A stretch of DNA of 48,876 nucleotides from positions 1-48,876 of the forward strand of contig MPDF01000010.1 in NCBI GenBank assembly GCA_001874365.1, given 5' to 3'. This document shows, one piece after another, positions 34,829 through 43,673 of the stretch. The DNA comes from Gammaproteobacteria bacterium MedPE. Its GTDB lineage: Bacteria; Pseudomonadota; Gammaproteobacteria; Enterobacterales; Psychrobiaceae. Below the pieces are notes generated by a model. The model was not told the DNA's origin, ran no database searches, and saw only the letters and a list, made by a program, of their open reading frames with translations. Each line of letters starts with the position of its first letter. Position 1 is the first letter of the stretch. A program made the translations under genes and the position numbers.

Positions 34829-35677
34829 TTATAGCACTAATTTAAAATGCTCTTTAAACCGACGTGACAAATTGAGTTTTTTACCATTTACCAGCGCTAT
34901 TTCACTGTCTCCGTTCCCCGTCGGTGTAATTGATTCTATGTGACTCATATTGACGGCAGCACTGCGATGAACTCGGCAAAAACCTTGCTCTTCAATTTGT
35001 AAAATTAACTTGGTCAGTGTGGCGCGCATTGGATAAATTCGACCTTTGCTGTGCAAGTTAACGTAATTTCCTGATGATTCTAACCATTCGATGTCTTTAA
35101 CATTAACAATAAACTCTTTACCCAGCTTTTTAACCAATAGTCGTTCGAGTTTTTTGGGCTCAATCTCATCCTCACTATCACTCACCGCTGTTGCCTCACC
35201 TTGCAATCGACTGAAAATAAAATCATAACCCTGAATAAAAATGACAAAGCCAATAAAGCTCCACAAATCTTTGCGATATTCATAAAGCAGTTCAAACCAT
35301 ACATCACCAAAATCATAGTTCGCTTCCATAAGCCAATAAACACCTTCTCGAATCGCCACCATAATGGCGACATGTAACAGCGAGAAGATGATTGAGCCGA
35401 GAACAATAAATTTAATGGTATGTAATAGTTTCCCCCAGCCAATAGGCCAGCGTTTAAACGCCATTATCATCATTGGAAATAAAGACAACGCACTTATGGC
35501 ACTTGAAAACTCCCATAAAAACGGTTCCCAGATCTGGAACGACATCGTCTTTGAATCTCTCGTTGCTTCCATGATGGTCGAGGTTGCTAATAACAAACTG
35601 TTGAGAAAAAACAGCAGACAAATAGCCCCTATTTCATAAGCCGTTTTATATCGTTGAAAGTGATTTAATTTACTCAT
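34829..35677 (-). CDS. Membrane-bound LytTR transcription factor
   Basis: A 282-residue protein with four membrane helices (about 15-35, 50-72, 85-110, 140-160) and a C-terminal LytTR DNA-binding domain (about 180-280). Recognisable are FIVNVKDIEWLESSGNYVNL, GFCRVHRSAAVNMSHIE and LNLSRRFKEHFK. It has no receiver domain, so it senses a membrane signal directly. It is divergent from an acyltransferase-3 gene, which is the simplest target. Confidence 0.88.
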   Translation of the reverse strand: MSKLNHFQRYKTAYEIGAICLLFFLNSLLLATSTIMEATRDSKTMSFQIWEPFLWEFSSAISALSLFPMMIMAFKRWPIGWGKLLHTIKFIVLGSIIFSLLHVAIMVAIREGVYWLMEANYDFGDVWFELLYEYRKDLWSFIGFVIFIQGYDFIFSRLQGEATAVSDSEDEIEPKKLERLLVKKLGKEFIVNVKDIEWLESSGNYVNLHSKGRIYPMRATLTKLILQIEEQGFCRVHRSAAVNMSHIESITPTGNGDSEIALVNGKKLNLSRRFKEHFKLVL

Positions 35678-35842
35678 CGCGTCAGCTTAATGGGTTAGGC
35701 ATAAAAATCAAAAATCTTATTATTCATTTCATCACATTATAGTGCCGCTTGTCCCTAACTATTGTTAATACAACACTTTAAGCATGTAAAAAAAATTATG
35801 TTTGGCAAAGTGACAACAAAAATAACTATATAGAATCGCAAA

Positions 35843-37114
35843 ATGCTACTAACAAACTCTCAAATATTCATCAAACTTAAACAAGGATTCACACCTGATA
35901 TCACAGGACTACCATCACGACGCTATGATCTCGACTGGCTTCGCGTACTCGCCTTTGGATTACTTATTTTATTTCATAGCGGTATGTTCTATGTCGAACA
36001 TTGGGGCTTTCATGCCAAGAGTCAATATCGCAGTGAAACGTTAGAAAGTGTGATGTTATTGATTCAGCCGTGGCGCATGATAATTCTCTGGTTCATCGCA
36101 GGCATCGCCGTCAAATTCATCATGGCGAAAGTCACTGTTGCTCGTTTCGTTTATCAACGATCTATACGCATATTAATACCACTCTTATTTGGTATTTTAG
36201 TTGTGGTGCCACCTCAGCTTTATGTCGAAATGACTCAAAATAACGATCTATCGATGAGCTATTGGCAATTTATGTTGGAGTTTTACTCACCCGACACGCA
36301 AATTTTTAGTCAATATACTGCCGGCATATGGCCGCATATCGACGTCAATCACCTGTGGTTTTTACGCTCGTTATGGAAGTATTCTCTGATCATCTTAGTT
36401 TTAATGCCGCTGCTCAATGCTGTATGGATAACACGCCTCACAAACTGGCTCATGCAGCAACATGTCACGTTAATTGTATTGATACTTACCGCACCACTAT
36501 TTACCTTCCAGCTTACCTTAGCTGATGATGAAACACGCTACGCTATTGGATTTACTTGTATGATTTATGGTTACCTCATAGGCTGGCACCCACTTCTTTG
36601 GCAACGTGTTGCAGCGTTAAGAAAAACATTACTCATTGCGCTGCTGGTTTGCGCTATTATCGTTATTTCTTTTTATAATCTGGTATGGCTTCAGCCAGAA
36701 AGTAAGCCTGAATGGCTAAGTGTCAGTGGCCTACTAATTTACAATATGATGCGCATAGTCGGTGTATTCTGCGCCTTTGGTTTTGCGCATCACTATCTCA
36801 ATAAACCCTCATCAGTATTACGTTATTTTAACGACGCTGTTTATCCGTTTTACATCATTCATCAAACACTTATAATCGTCATTGGTTATCAACTAACAGC
36901 GCTATCGCTTGGCCCTGTCCTTGAACCCGTACTCCTTGTTGTTTTAACTATCGTCGGTTGTTTTGGTTTATTTGAGTTGATTAGACGAGTTGACTTACTG
37001 CGTTTCGTTTTTGGTCTGAAAATGCAAAAGCATTATTCAAAATCACTCACCATCGTTGGCCAACTATTAAGTGTAATGGCGATGCTTGTCATCGGTTTAG
37101 AAATCATTTTTTAA
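35843..37114 (+). CDS. Acyltransferase family 3 membrane protein
   Basis: A 423-residue protein with about ten membrane helices. It opens RRYDLDWLRVLAFGLLILFH, the standard acyltransferase-3 start with the conserved His in LFHSGMFY. Later come the WFIAGIAVKF, HLWFLRSL and YPFYIIHQTLI segments. These enzymes move acyl groups from the cytoplasm to surface sugars or glucans (OpgC is a relative). The acceptor is unknown. Divergent from a LytTR membrane regulator and followed by a terminator. Confidence 0.88.
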   Translation: MLLTNSQIFIKLKQGFTPDITGLPSRRYDLDWLRVLAFGLLILFHSGMFYVEHWGFHAKSQYRSETLESVMLLIQPWRMIILWFIAGIAVKFIMAKVTVARFVYQRSIRILIPLLFGILVVVPPQLYVEMTQNNDLSMSYWQFMLEFYSPDTQIFSQYTAGIWPHIDVNHLWFLRSLWKYSLIILVLMPLLNAVWITRLTNWLMQQHVTLIVLILTAPLFTFQLTLADDETRYAIGFTCMIYGYLIGWHPLLWQRVAALRKTLLIALLVCAIIVISFYNLVWLQPESKPEWLSVSGLLIYNMMRIVGVFCAFGFAHHYLNKPSSVLRYFNDAVYPFYIIHQTLIIVIGYQLTALSLGPVLEPVLLVVLTIVGCFGLFELIRRVDLLRFVFGLKMQKHYSKSLTIVGQLLSVMAMLVIGLEIIF

Positions 37115-37143
37115 TGAATATCACGCTGCCTTATTTATTATAT

Positions 37144-37165
37144 AAACGCCCTTGAGCGGGCGTTT
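37144..37165. terminator. Bidirectional terminator
   Basis: AAACGCCC-TTGAGC-GGGCGTTT, with A and T runs on either side, between the convergent acyltransferase and GST genes. Confidence 0.8.
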
Positions 37166-37188
37166 AATAACACACTAAGAACTTAGTC

Positions 37189-37896
37189 TTAACTACAACA
37201 ATTCAATTGTGTTGTATCACATGATGACTGGTTTTCTTTACCACGCATGATCTGACCTAAGCGTGTTTCCTCAGCAAGATAAAACTCCGAAAAACGCTCT
37301 ATGAAATCTGCTGGTACTGATTTATCTGCCAAGCCAGTCTCTATCACAGCTGCTTGCCATGCCTTAACTTTGGGATACTTAGCTAAGAAATCATACCCAG
37401 ACTTCTCTTCGATAACCGCTGCGCGGTGCAATAGCGGTAACCAAGCAATATCAACGTTACTTAATTGCTCCCCTTTAAAGTAAGGGCCATCATTTAATAC
37501 CGCTTCAGCTTTTTCAAACGCTTTGCCTAATTTGGCTGTGCGTTCCAATAAAGTGTCTTCGTCACTACTGCGCATTGAGGTGCATTGCACTAAGTAGTGC
37601 TTAGAAGCTTGATAACTCCATGCCCTATCTTTAGCACGTTGCTCTGGTGTTACGTTCTTTTCAAGTGGCTCACTAATTTCTTCGATGTATTCTACAATCG
37701 CATCTGATTCAAATAATGCGTCACCAGACTCAGTGACAAGTACCGGAACCTGACCGGTGGGCGCCAAATCTAAAAACCACTGCGGCTTATCTTTTAAACT
37801 AATGAATTCTATTTCGTAAGGAATGTTTTTCGCTTCAAGCAAGCCTGTAACACGCTGAACAAATGGGCAAATCTTAAAACTGATAACTTTAATCAT
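37189..37896 (-). CDS. Glutathione S-transferase with CPFV motif and Cys-rich tail
   Basis: A 235-residue GST of the omega/DHAR-like kind. The active-site Cys is in ISFKICPFVQRV (Cys9), with the cis-Pro in PTGQVPVLV and the ligand motif LFESDAIVEYIEE. This type reduces mixed disulfides or dehydroascorbate rather than conjugating. The last residues, SSCDTTQLNCCS, add three cysteines beyond the usual fold. Its promoter region is shared with the divergent sigma factor SigZ, which also ends in a Cys-rich tail. AGGA lies about 8 bases before the ATG. Confidence 0.88.
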   Translation of the reverse strand: MIKVISFKICPFVQRVTGLLEAKNIPYEIEFISLKDKPQWFLDLAPTGQVPVLVTESGDALFESDAIVEYIEEISEPLEKNVTPEQRAKDRAWSYQASKHYLVQCTSMRSSDEDTLLERTAKLGKAFEKAEAVLNDGPYFKGEQLSNVDIAWLPLLHRAAVIEEKSGYDFLAKYPKVKAWQAAVIETGLADKSVPADFIERFSEFYLAEETRLGQIMRGKENQSSCDTTQLNCCS

Positions 37897-38123
37897 GGGG
37901 AAAATCCTAATTAATATTTAGTGAATGTACCTATAAGACGTCTAAACATTAAAAAAGACGATAAACATCCAATAAAAAGTAATTTTATTTCCCTCGACGT
38001 ATTTAGAGACTTTGAAATTAACGGACACTCCTTCATTTCATTTTTATCATGATAATGTTGTATTCTACAAAAACTGCATTAACAATGAATACTTAATAGA
38101 TACGGGTAATAAATGAGGCTGTC

Positions 38124-38666
38124 ATGGAATTAGAAACTATTTGGGCAGAATATCAGCAAGCGCTAAAAGGTTTTTTATTAAGTAAAATCTCCGATCACGA
38201 TGAGGTCGAAGATATTTTACAAGAAGTATTGATTAAAACTCATGAAAATTTACCGTCTATCAGAGACACAAGTCGGATTAAATCATGGCTTTTTCAGGTC
38301 GCAAACCGCACAGCAATGGATTATTACCGCAGTAAGTCAAAGTCAGATAAAATTGAAGAGAAAGATCTATGGTTCGCCACTGAACCACAAAGTATACAAA
38401 AAGAGTTTTCGACATGTATCACTCCCTTTATTTCAGCGTTACCCCAAGAGTATGCCGACATACTATTAGCAATAGAGCTGCACGGCGAATCACAAAAAGA
38501 ATACGCTGAGAAGCTTGGTATATCTTATTCAACGTTTAAATCTAGAGTCCAAAAGAGTCGCCAAATGCTGAGAAAGATATTTGATGATTGCTGCCATTAT
38601 TCCGTTGATCGAAAAGGAAACCTCATTGACTATGTGCCTAAAAATGGTCAATGTAATAATTGCTGA
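38124..38666 (+). CDS. sigZ: RNA polymerase sigma factor SigZ (ECF type)
   Basis: A 180-residue ECF sigma factor. Region 2 contains HDEVEDILQEVLIKTHENL and IKSWLFQVANRTAMDYYR, which bind core polymerase and the -10. Region 4 contains ALPQEYADILLAIELHGESQ and the HTH YAEKLGISYSTFKSRVQK. The C-terminus DDCCHYSVDRKGNLIDYVPK ends in CNNC, the Cys-rich extension typical of SigZ, which could bind metal or sense thiol state. No anti-sigma gene is adjacent, fitting direct sensing by the tail. Divergent from a redox-type GST. Confidence 0.9.
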   Translation: MELETIWAEYQQALKGFLLSKISDHDEVEDILQEVLIKTHENLPSIRDTSRIKSWLFQVANRTAMDYYRSKSKSDKIEEKDLWFATEPQSIQKEFSTCITPFISALPQEYADILLAIELHGESQKEYAEKLGISYSTFKSRVQKSRQMLRKIFDDCCHYSVDRKGNLIDYVPKNGQCNNC

Positions 38667-38755
38667 CAATATGTCGTTTTAATAATACATAATGTATATT
38701 AACGTTAAAAATGTGATTCAATACAAACTAAATAAAATTATCAATCAATTACTTA

Positions 38756-38771
38756 GAGAAAGCGCTTTCTC
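38756..38771. promoter_or_regulatory. 16-bp perfect palindrome (LacI-like operator)
   Basis: GAGAAAGCGCTTTCTC is a perfect inverted repeat centred on GC, 64 bases upstream of the solute-binding protein start. The core GAAAGCGCTTTC resembles LacI/CcpA-type operators. Confidence 0.45.
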
Positions 38772-38834
38772 GCTCGACTCAATACCATTCATTTGATAAT
38801 TTACCTTCATAGAAGTTTAAAACTCCAAGGCAAT

Positions 38835-39575
38835 ATGAAAAAACCGCTACTCATTCTGTTTATACTCCTATTTAGCCACCGTTGTTTTGCCACTACAGTA
38901 AAACTATGTGGTGTTGATTGGCCGCCGTTTACGAATAGTAAACATGGCACATTAACTCATGGCTTATCCATTGATGTCTATACTGAAGCTTTTCGACGAC
39001 TAGGCATGAAAATAGACGCGAGATCGATGCCATGGCAACGTTGTATGAAACTCGTTAAAAATGGCGCATTCGATGCGCTGGTTGATAATACTCATAGTGA
39101 TGATTTTATTCATGGTCCAACGCCAACAGCTTTTTATCCGTTAGCCATTTATGTCCGGAGCGATTCAAAGCAATCTAAGTTCTCTTGGGCTGCGATGGAA
39201 AATAAAAGTGTAGCTATGGTGAAAGGTTATGATTACACAGAAAAAATTGCTTCTTTTAAGTTGTGGAATAAATTGTTTGCTCAGTCTGAAAGCATTCTCG
39301 TCAAACTGTTAAAAGCGAAACGTTTTGATTACATCTTACTTGACCCATTTGCCGCAAAAAACTTAGAGATAACACACGACGTCAAACTAAAAATGCTCAC
39401 ACCAGTTATTGATACTGCAGAGCTTTATTTAGTTTTCAATAAGAAAAAATCTGCATTAATGAATAAGTTTGACGCTAAAATTATCGAAATGCTCAACGAC
39501 GGCACCATGGATCGGCTTTATTCAAAGTACCTGCCGACGTCCTATAGTGACTTTGTAAAAATGACGGCTAATTAA
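38835..39575 (+). CDS. Periplasmic solute-binding protein (family 3-like)
   Basis: A 246-residue protein from the ATG at 38835 (MKKPLLILFILLF), with AAGG just upstream. The signal peptide ends near CFATT. The fold signature is the amino-acid-binding family 3: VKLCGVDWPPFTN at the start, LSIDVYTEAFRRLGMKIDAR, and a final helix pattern IIEMLNDGTMDRLYSKY. No permease or ATPase gene is nearby, so it may serve a distant ABC transporter or act as a lone sensor, as often seen in Alteromonadales. Its 3' end overlaps the convergent AraC gene by 8 bases. Confidence 0.8.
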   Translation: MKKPLLILFILLFSHRCFATTVKLCGVDWPPFTNSKHGTLTHGLSIDVYTEAFRRLGMKIDARSMPWQRCMKLVKNGAFDALVDNTHSDDFIHGPTPTAFYPLAIYVRSDSKQSKFSWAAMENKSVAMVKGYDYTEKIASFKLWNKLFAQSESILVKLLKAKRFDYILLDPFAAKNLEITHDVKLKMLTPVIDTAELYLVFNKKKSALMNKFDAKIIEMLNDGTMDRLYSKYLPTSYSDFVKMTAN

Positions 39576-40545
39576 TCTTGTTATTAAAGTAACGAGTGCG
39601 ATACCGATGAGGAGATATCCCATTAAATGATGTGAATGAGCGGGTAAAATGAGCTAAATCACTAAACCCTGCGTTATTTGCAATCTCAATAATAGGCTTA
39701 TTCAACCAACTCTTTTCTTTCATTAACCGAGTAGCATAACCTAAGCGCAATTGCTTTAACCAAGCATTCGGGGTTAACTGCTGTTTAGCGAAAAAGCGAT
39801 ACAGTTTACTCTTAGAGATATGATGTTGTTTGGCAACGTGTTCGATATTCACATTCTGGTTCGAAAGCTGCTGATACAAGGCTATCTTTAATTGATTAAA
39901 CTGAATATTACTCATCGAGCGTCTAGTGACTAAACAATCTGAGTTTGGGATGGTGTTGCCCCATAAATTAATTAGGCTTTGTTGATCATTGACAAGTGAT
40001 AATTGATTACCATCATGATGGCGCGAAAAATCAAGTTGCTCTACGTAAGTCTTAAGTAAAAAGCCCATTCCGCTTTTAATATTAATTTTGCGCGCAACGC
40101 CTATATCATCTTCACCCATAAAATCTTTTATTATGTGAATAGGCACGTGAATTGATAAATGCTTCACTTCCCCATCGTGAATCAATTTGCAAGGAAGTCG
40201 TTGATCCATAATCGTCATATCGCCAGCATTGAGTAGTATCTGTCGCCCCGCTTGTTCAAACTGAGAGCGACCACGCTGCTGCAATACAATAAAATAATGA
40301 AACAGACCATCTGCTGGTTCGTCAACACTGTGCTTGATAATGCTGCGTGCATTAGTAGAGATTGATGACAATTCAATATCAGATACTTCACTGATATTAA
40401 CGTGACCAGCAAAAGACACAGCGTGATCAAGCTGCGTGCTATATTGACCGCACGACAGCATTAACGACTCATTCCAATCATTTAATCGTTGCTCTAGTGA
40501 TAGAGCATTATCATCAACAACCACACAATTACCAACCCAATTCAT
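39568..40545 (-). CDS. AraC-family transcriptional regulator
   Basis: A 325-residue regulator. The N-terminal half resembles the AraC-binding-like cupin-type domain (LLNAGDMTIMDQRLPCKLIH). The C-terminal 100 residues hold two helix-turn-helix units: VEHVAKQHHISKSKLYRFF and IIEIANNAGFSDLAHFTRSF, followed by GISPHRYR. It probably activates genes for an aromatic, amine or sugar substrate; none is adjacent in an obvious operon. The neighbouring secreted peptidase gene (same strand, downstream in position but transcribed first) may be unrelated. Confidence 0.9.
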   Translation of the reverse strand: MNWVGNCVVVDDNALSLEQRLNDWNESLMLSCGQYSTQLDHAVSFAGHVNISEVSDIELSSISTNARSIIKHSVDEPADGLFHYFIVLQQRGRSQFEQAGRQILLNAGDMTIMDQRLPCKLIHDGEVKHLSIHVPIHIIKDFMGEDDIGVARKINIKSGMGFLLKTYVEQLDFSRHHDGNQLSLVNDQQSLINLWGNTIPNSDCLVTRRSMSNIQFNQLKIALYQQLSNQNVNIEHVAKQHHISKSKLYRFFAKQQLTPNAWLKQLRLGYATRLMKEKSWLNKPIIEIANNAGFSDLAHFTRSFTSFNGISPHRYRTRYFNNKIN

Positions 40546-40609
40546 CGAATCACTAAATTAATGATTGTGCCGTCTAATTGCAAATAGCAGATTACTTTTA
40601 CTCACATCG

Positions 40610-41551
40610 CTACTGCTTTTGTTTAAATGCTTTAAACCAATCATCATAATTTGGAATAACTTGCATAAACTGTACTCTTTCCGTTGCTAAACGCGTTGCC
40701 ACATCGGCGTTATTTTCCACTAAACCAGCTGGAAATTGTTTCTTGAGAACTTTAAAAATATCTGTGCCGTGCTCTTTATAGGCCATGATTGCAAGTTTTA
40801 AAAACATCCCTTGATACCATGCGTAATCCTTAGCACCAACACCAGAATAAAGACGTTCAAACCGTTCCAATGAACTATCTTTCAGCTGATAAGCCTCTGC
40901 ATTAATTTGATAACTTGTTAACTCAAATAAACGCGCTAATTTGGGTTTTCGCTCGGCCAAATAAACATAAGCACCAAGCTGAGCAAGAAATTCATTCGTC
41001 CATGCGTTAATGGGGTGAATCCCGTAATTTCGAACATACACATGACTCACTTCATGAGCGCCAATGATGTAAGGAAAAATCGTCGCGGCTTGCTCAAAAC
41101 TATGGCCAGTATCAATAATTGATTTTTTAGTGGCTGACGATGCCTTGTCTTTTAAGTCGATAACGGATTGACTAATAACACCTGATTTAGTGGCGGGTAA
41201 AATAACAACATAGTGACTTTTATCATCACCATTTGGCCGAACATAAGGCATCCCGTACGGCGGCCGATCGCCTGTTAACGCTTTATACGCCTTAAAGCCT
41301 GTTCTATTTGGTAATGCCAATGAGATTTGAAATGATTGGCCAAACAGCTGCTGGTAAAATGCAATAGAATCGGTGACGATATCTTCTGCTACGGGTAAAT
41401 GTTGACGGCTTTCCTTCATAAAATAACTATCAACGTTATTAGTCTTTTTATGCTGAAATTTTAACTGTTTAAAGGCTTCAACGGCTGTCACAGCAGCATT
41501 TGCGTTTAGCGCTACAACACTGATTAATAGAATACTTACGATACGTTTCAT
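40610..41551 (-). CDS. Putative secreted HExxH metallopeptidase-like protein
   Basis: A 313-residue protein with a signal peptide ending near NANAA (about 19). The zinc-site motif is GAHEVSHVYVR (His/His of HExxH at about 188-192). A Glu in WTNEFLAQLGAYVYL about 22 residues later is placed as the third ligand of a gluzincin (NExxA-like). The rest is helical. I do not recognise a named family. GAGAAG precedes the ATG. Peptidase activity is inferred from the motif alone; the protein could be an inactive or non-proteolytic relative. Confidence 0.6.
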   Translation of the reverse strand: MKRIVSILLISVVALNANAAVTAVEAFKQLKFQHKKTNNVDSYFMKESRQHLPVAEDIVTDSIAFYQQLFGQSFQISLALPNRTGFKAYKALTGDRPPYGMPYVRPNGDDKSHYVVILPATKSGVISQSVIDLKDKASSATKKSIIDTGHSFEQAATIFPYIIGAHEVSHVYVRNYGIHPINAWTNEFLAQLGAYVYLAERKPKLARLFELTSYQINAEAYQLKDSSLERFERLYSGVGAKDYAWYQGMFLKLAIMAYKEHGTDIFKVLKKQFPAGLVENNADVATRLATERVQFMQVIPNYDDWFKAFKQKQ

Positions 41552-41659
41552 TTTACTTCTCGGTTAATCATCTTAACCCTAGTGTAAAATGAATCGTGTC
41601 TGATTGATTTGACTGAGAGTGTCAAAATGAGGCTAATGTTGGTCCATCTCTACACGCCT

Positions 41660-43516
41660 TTATAATTTAAGTAACTTTTCAATCATTTTTTTCGCATTAT
41701 CGTTGGCAGGGTTTAACGTAAGGGATTTTTTATACCACGCAATAGCCTGCTTATAGTCACCACTCGCCATCACGGCTTCTCCCAAACTATCGTATGAATT
41801 AGCATCTTGCGGGTAAAGCTCGGTATAAACAGTGAGTAAATTGATTGCCCCCTTAATGTTCTTTTGTCCCAGCGCATTGTACCCAGCAGCATTAATTGCA
41901 TTAGCACTTAAAAAACGAGAGTTTGGCTTTTTCTTTCTCCACGCTTTATAAGCGTTTACGCTTTGTTGCAGACTGCCTTCTAAAGCAACTTCAAAAGGTA
42001 ACAACTCATCGTCAGCAAGCTTTCGCATAGAAAAACTACGTAATCTGGTCGACGGACGCGTCACTGTTAAATACTTAAACTTATCTGCAGGATTAGTTTG
42101 CAACGACACAACGTTTGCTTTTTCATTTAAGGAAAACTGCCCGTTTCCCTGATAGTACATTTTACTTTCATAACGTTGGCCACCAATGCTCAACGGGTCG
42201 ACATAAGTTAAGTCCCCTTTATTGGCTGTGACGGTTACCACTTGATCAAACGGCGATAAATAGCGTCCTGTTATTTGTTCCATTATTTGTGGCGATGACT
42301 TATCACTTGCCATCATTGGCTGTTCCCACGATAAGGCATGAACAACTTGTTTAATGAGTGCCGCGACAGCAGGATTGCGTTGTGGTGTGAAAGCGTTAAT
42401 AAATACCATAATGCCTTTGCCGTCTTTCATGCTCGCCATCACATGACCACCAGTTCCCGTATTAGAGCCACCATGAGAGAACCAATCAATGTTACCTTGA
42501 GCTTCAAGTCGCATCCAACCAGCGGCCCAACCTCCTGTTTTATCTAACGTCGCGATGTTAGTTGTTTGCTGTGCGACATAAGACGAAATAACGTCTGTCT
42601 TCTCGCCAGCCAATGCGCGCTGTATTTCAATAGTAAACGTTGCCATGTCATGTGGCGTGCTCCACATGCCTGATGGTGCAATTTGCGGGCAAATAGGAAT
42701 ACCGTCTCGAATCACATTTTGTTTAGCATCGTGCACTTTAGCGACATTGGTTAAAAACTTGGGATGACCATGTTGATACATCGTCGTATTTTTCATACCT
42801 AACGGCGTAAATAACATGTCCTGAGCCAATGCTTGCAGCGATTTACCTGTAATGTCTTCAAGTGCGATTTGAGCAATAACATATCCACCACCACTGTATT
42901 CCCATTGGGTTCCAGGCGCAAACATGACTTCAATAGGTTTCTTATAACGAGGGAGTTTTAAGCCATTTAAGGTATCTAACGTCGTTGGAATATCATCACC
43001 TAAATGAAAATCAGCATAACCTCCCTGACTCATACCGGCGGTATGGGATAACAATTGGCGCATCGTTATTGGTGATTTATCAGTAAACGATGAGGCTGGC
43101 ATTTTCCAGCGCTTTAGATAACGAGCCACAGGAACATCCAAGTCCAGTTTGCCCTGCTCTGCCAACATAACGGCAATCGTTGCAGTCACAGGTTTAGACA
43201 CTGATGCTGTCGAAAATGCAGTGTTATTGTCGATAAATTCCTGACTACCGAATGCCTTCTCTCCGACGCTATGACTATAAACAACTTGATAGTCATCTAC
43301 TACGGCAAAGCTAAGGCCTGACACTTTAAAATGCTTAAGAAATGCATCATAACTATGTTTTGAACCGTTTGGCGCCGTAAATTTCCCCAGCAATTCATCA
43401 TAGTTAGGTACCTTATTATCTTTGGTATCAAAGGCGTTAACACCTAGTGAACCCGCCATGCATAAGATAACTAAACCCGTTTTTACTGTCCTAATTGTTT
43501 GTTTGTAAAGTGTCAT
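41660..43516 (-). CDS. Beta-lactamase-fold serine hydrolase with C-terminal TPRs
   Basis: A 618-residue exported protein with a signal anchor or signal peptide at 14-28. The serine beta-lactamase/esterase domain spans about 40-400, with the SxxK motif SVSK (Ser105-Lys108), the Tyr motif EYSGGGY (Tyr207) and HGG (348-350). A beta region (410-510) follows, then TPR helices to the end (YNALGQKNIKGAINLLTVY, YPQDANSYDSLGEAVMASGD). Relatives include class C-like esterases and D-amino peptidases. Substrate unknown; peptidoglycan fragments or peptides are plausible. Divergent from a LytS/LytTR pair across a direct-repeat operator. Confidence 0.85.
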   Translation of the reverse strand: MTLYKQTIRTVKTGLVILCMAGSLGVNAFDTKDNKVPNYDELLGKFTAPNGSKHSYDAFLKHFKVSGLSFAVVDDYQVVYSHSVGEKAFGSQEFIDNNTAFSTASVSKPVTATIAVMLAEQGKLDLDVPVARYLKRWKMPASSFTDKSPITMRQLLSHTAGMSQGGYADFHLGDDIPTTLDTLNGLKLPRYKKPIEVMFAPGTQWEYSGGGYVIAQIALEDITGKSLQALAQDMLFTPLGMKNTTMYQHGHPKFLTNVAKVHDAKQNVIRDGIPICPQIAPSGMWSTPHDMATFTIEIQRALAGEKTDVISSYVAQQTTNIATLDKTGGWAAGWMRLEAQGNIDWFSHGGSNTGTGGHVMASMKDGKGIMVFINAFTPQRNPAVAALIKQVVHALSWEQPMMASDKSSPQIMEQITGRYLSPFDQVVTVTANKGDLTYVDPLSIGGQRYESKMYYQGNGQFSLNEKANVVSLQTNPADKFKYLTVTRPSTRLRSFSMRKLADDELLPFEVALEGSLQQSVNAYKAWRKKKPNSRFLSANAINAAGYNALGQKNIKGAINLLTVYTELYPQDANSYDSLGEAVMASGDYKQAIAWYKKSLTLNPANDNAKKMIEKLLKL

Positions 43517-43587
43517 AAAATTCTACCATCAAGAATAAAGTAAGCTCATAGTGATGGATAAACATGTGTAATTGTGATGATATTTCC

Positions 43588-43621
43588 TCAACAGCTCATG
43601 ACTCACGTCAACGCCTCATGA
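43588..43621. promoter_or_regulatory. Direct repeat, candidate LytTR operator
   Basis: TCAACAGCTCATGA (43588-43601) and TCAACGCCTCATGA (43608-43621) match at 12 of 14 positions with a 20-base period. LytTR dimers bind direct repeats about two helical turns apart. It lies in the divergent gap between the serine hydrolase and the LytS-like kinase. Confidence 0.5.
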
Positions 43622-43673
43622 GAAACCACATTCCTTGATATCATGATGTTAATTACTAAAAGAGAAACTAATT

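Noticed and set aside
38044-38055. Palindrome TTATCATGATAA before sigZ as a Fur box.
   Set aside because: The half-sites are in the wrong order for the 7-1-7 Fur pattern; an AT-rich palindrome of this length can occur by chance.
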